Origin: Curvibacter sp. GWA2_64_110
GTDB taxonomy: Bacteria > Pseudomonadota > Gammaproteobacteria > Burkholderiales > Burkholderiaceae_C
NCBI GenBank assembly: GCA_001797315.1
Contig: MGPC01000017.1
Location: forward strand, 1-44,691
Reading direction: 5' to 3'
DNA: 44,691 nt
Numbering within the stretch: position 1 is the first letter of the stretch; the number at the start of each line of letters is the position of its first letter. Under the pieces are notes generated by a model, which was given only the letters and a program-made list of their open reading frames with translations, was not told where the DNA came from and did no database searches. Made by a program: the position numbers and the translations under genes. This document shows positions 43,666 to 44,691 of the stretch, one piece after another.

Positions 43666-44691
43666 ATGAGCAAACTCAAGATTTCCGCCCGGCTGACCAT
43701 CCTGATCAGCCTCTTGTCCATGTTGCTGCTTCTCGTCGGCGGCATCGGCCTGTTCGGGATCAGCAAGGCCAACGATGCGCTCAGAACCGTTTACGAAGAC
43801 CGCACGGCTCCTCTGGCACAACTGGGTGAAATCGATTATCTGGTTCAGCGCAACCGCGTGGTGGTGATGGACATGCTGCTGCAGTCGGAACCGGCCAACG
43901 TGGCAAAACGCAACAAGGAGTTGCGCAGCAACGTCGAGAAGATCACGAAGACCTGGGCCACCTATATGGCGACCCAACTCACGCCGGAGGAAGCCAGGCT
44001 GGCAGAGACCTTTGCCCAGGCCAGAAAAGCCTATGTACAGGAGGGTCTGATCCCTGCCGCCGACGCGATGCTGGCCAGCAACAGTGCGGCGGCCCTCGAT
44101 ATCTACAAAGAAAAAATCAGCCCGCTGGCGCCTGCGACGCAACAGGGTGTGCAGAAGCTGAGCGACCTGCTGGTCGATGAGGCCCACAAAGAATACGATG
44201 CAGCCATGGCCCGCTACGCCACCATCCGGATCGTCTTCATGGCGGCCATCGTGGCTGGCGTTCTCTTCGCTGCACTGATCGGCTCGTCCCTGATTCGTGG
44301 CATCTCGCGTGCATTGCAACAGGCCATCGCCGCGGCGAACGCCGTGGCCCAGGGCGACCTGACCCATGCCATCCAGGCCCAAGGCCGGGATGAAGTGGCC
44401 CAGCTGCTGGACGCGCTCTCGCGCATGCAGGACGCCCTGCGCAAGGTCGTCAGCCGCGTGCGCCACGGCTCCGAATCGGTCGCGACGGCCAGTGCTCAGA
44501 TTGCCAGCGGCAACAGTGATCTGTCCGGCCGCACCGAAGAACAAGCCAGCGCACTGGAAGAAACCGCGGCCTCGATGGAAGCGCTCAGCTCCACCGTCAA
44601 ACAGAACGCCGACAACGCCCGCCAGGCCAACCAGCTGGCGCAAAGCGCCTCCACCGTGGCCGTGCAGGGCGGCGAGGTGGTGGCCCAGGTG
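43666..44691 (+). CDS. Methyl-accepting chemotaxis protein, 5' part (cut by window end)
   Basis: The first 342 residues of a Tar/Tsr-type receptor. Two membrane segments (about 9-31 and 188-210) flank a four-helix-bundle periplasmic sensor ([20 protein letters not shown]). A HAMP domain (about 211-265) and the start of the signalling hairpin follow ([35 protein letters not shown]). The rest lies beyond 44691. Ligand unknown. It follows the GGDEF-EAL gene by 29 bases. Confidence 0.9.
   Translation, partial: MSKLKISARLTILISLLSMLLLLVGGIGLFGISKANDALRTVYEDRTAPLAQLGEIDYLVQRNRVVVMDMLLQSEPANVAKRNKELRSNVEKITKTWATYMATQLTPEEARLAETFAQARKAYVQEGLIPAADAMLASNSAAALDIYKEKISPLAPATQQGVQKLSDLLVDEAHKEYDAAMARYATIRIVFMAAIVAGVLFAALIGSSLIRGISRALQQAIAAANAVAQGDLTHAIQAQGRDEVAQLLDALSRMQDALRKVVSRVRHGSESVATASAQIASGNSDLSGRTEEQASALEETAASMEALSSTVKQNADNARQANQLAQSASTVAVQGGEVVAQV

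Overview
The window reads as a chromosomal segment of a GC-rich betaproteobacterium, most likely a Comamonadaceae member of the Burkholderiales. The evidence is the gene order alaA-hom-thrC-mobB-moeA-moaD-moaE beside clpB, the rpsF-priB-rpsR-rplI-dnaB operon, and several intergenic repeats that I recall from that family. I cannot resolve genus or species. No rRNA, tRNA, CRISPR array, phage or transposase gene was seen.

Layout. (1) 1-7881, minus strand: the 5' part of clpB with a heat-shock-like promoter, a ~420 bp imperfect palindrome, then molybdopterin genes (moaE, moaD, moeA, mobB) and threonine/alanine biosynthesis (thrC, hom, alaA), most of them overlapping or nearly so. (2) 7900-9032, plus strand: an Mth938-like gene and the peroxiredoxin bcp. 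The bcp leader holds two interleaved perfect stems (a possible pseudoknot). (3) 9100-15196, minus strand: a small membrane protein, a TPR protein, a two-component sodium:solute symporter (DUF4212 plus large subunit), a cNMP/CBS/DUF294 nucleotidyltransferase-like regulator and a DEDDh exonuclease. This block lies between two 69 bp direct repeats, each containing a terminator, and separates bcp from the PIN-PhoH gene. (4) 15666-20480: phoH, then dnaB, rplI, rpsR, priB and rpsF on the minus strand. (5) 20565-26806: a second symporter, here a natural fusion of the small and large subunits, downstream of ppsA. The PEP synthase regulator ppsR is divergent from ppsA, and a SirB-like membrane protein follows. 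(6) 26910-33785: an iron island with two nearly identical Fur-box-like sites in opposite orientation. It encodes a TonB-dependent siderophore receptor, PiuC, an FMN alpha-hydroxy-acid oxidase, a possible 24-residue membrane peptide, tonB-exbB-exbD-hemP and a convergent GlcG/HbpS-like gene. (7) 33974-36662: a Bax-inhibitor-1-like membrane protein, a small lipoprotein and rlmD. (8) 36727-44691: signal transduction, with a MASE1-PAS-HisKA_2 kinase and an ANTAR response regulator (translationally coupled), a PAS chemoreceptor behind a two-hairpin leader, a membrane-PAS-GGDEF-EAL protein, and a chemoreceptor cut by the window end.

How the genes work together. Blocks 3 and 5 suggest uptake of a small carboxylate (acetate, pyruvate or lactate class, inferred from the family) feeding gluconeogenesis through PpsA under PpsR control. 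Block 6 is a Fur-type iron and heme acquisition unit: outer-membrane receptor, energising complex and intracellular iron handling. Block 8 is sensing and c-di-GMP turnover.

The signals I would follow first are the bcp leader, the direct-repeat-flanked transporter block, the fused symporter with an EF-hand-like loop, the 5-7-5 palindrome family that invades coding sequences, and the ANTAR pair with an unmatched two-hairpin leader nearby. All functions are inferred by reading the sequence; no database search was run.
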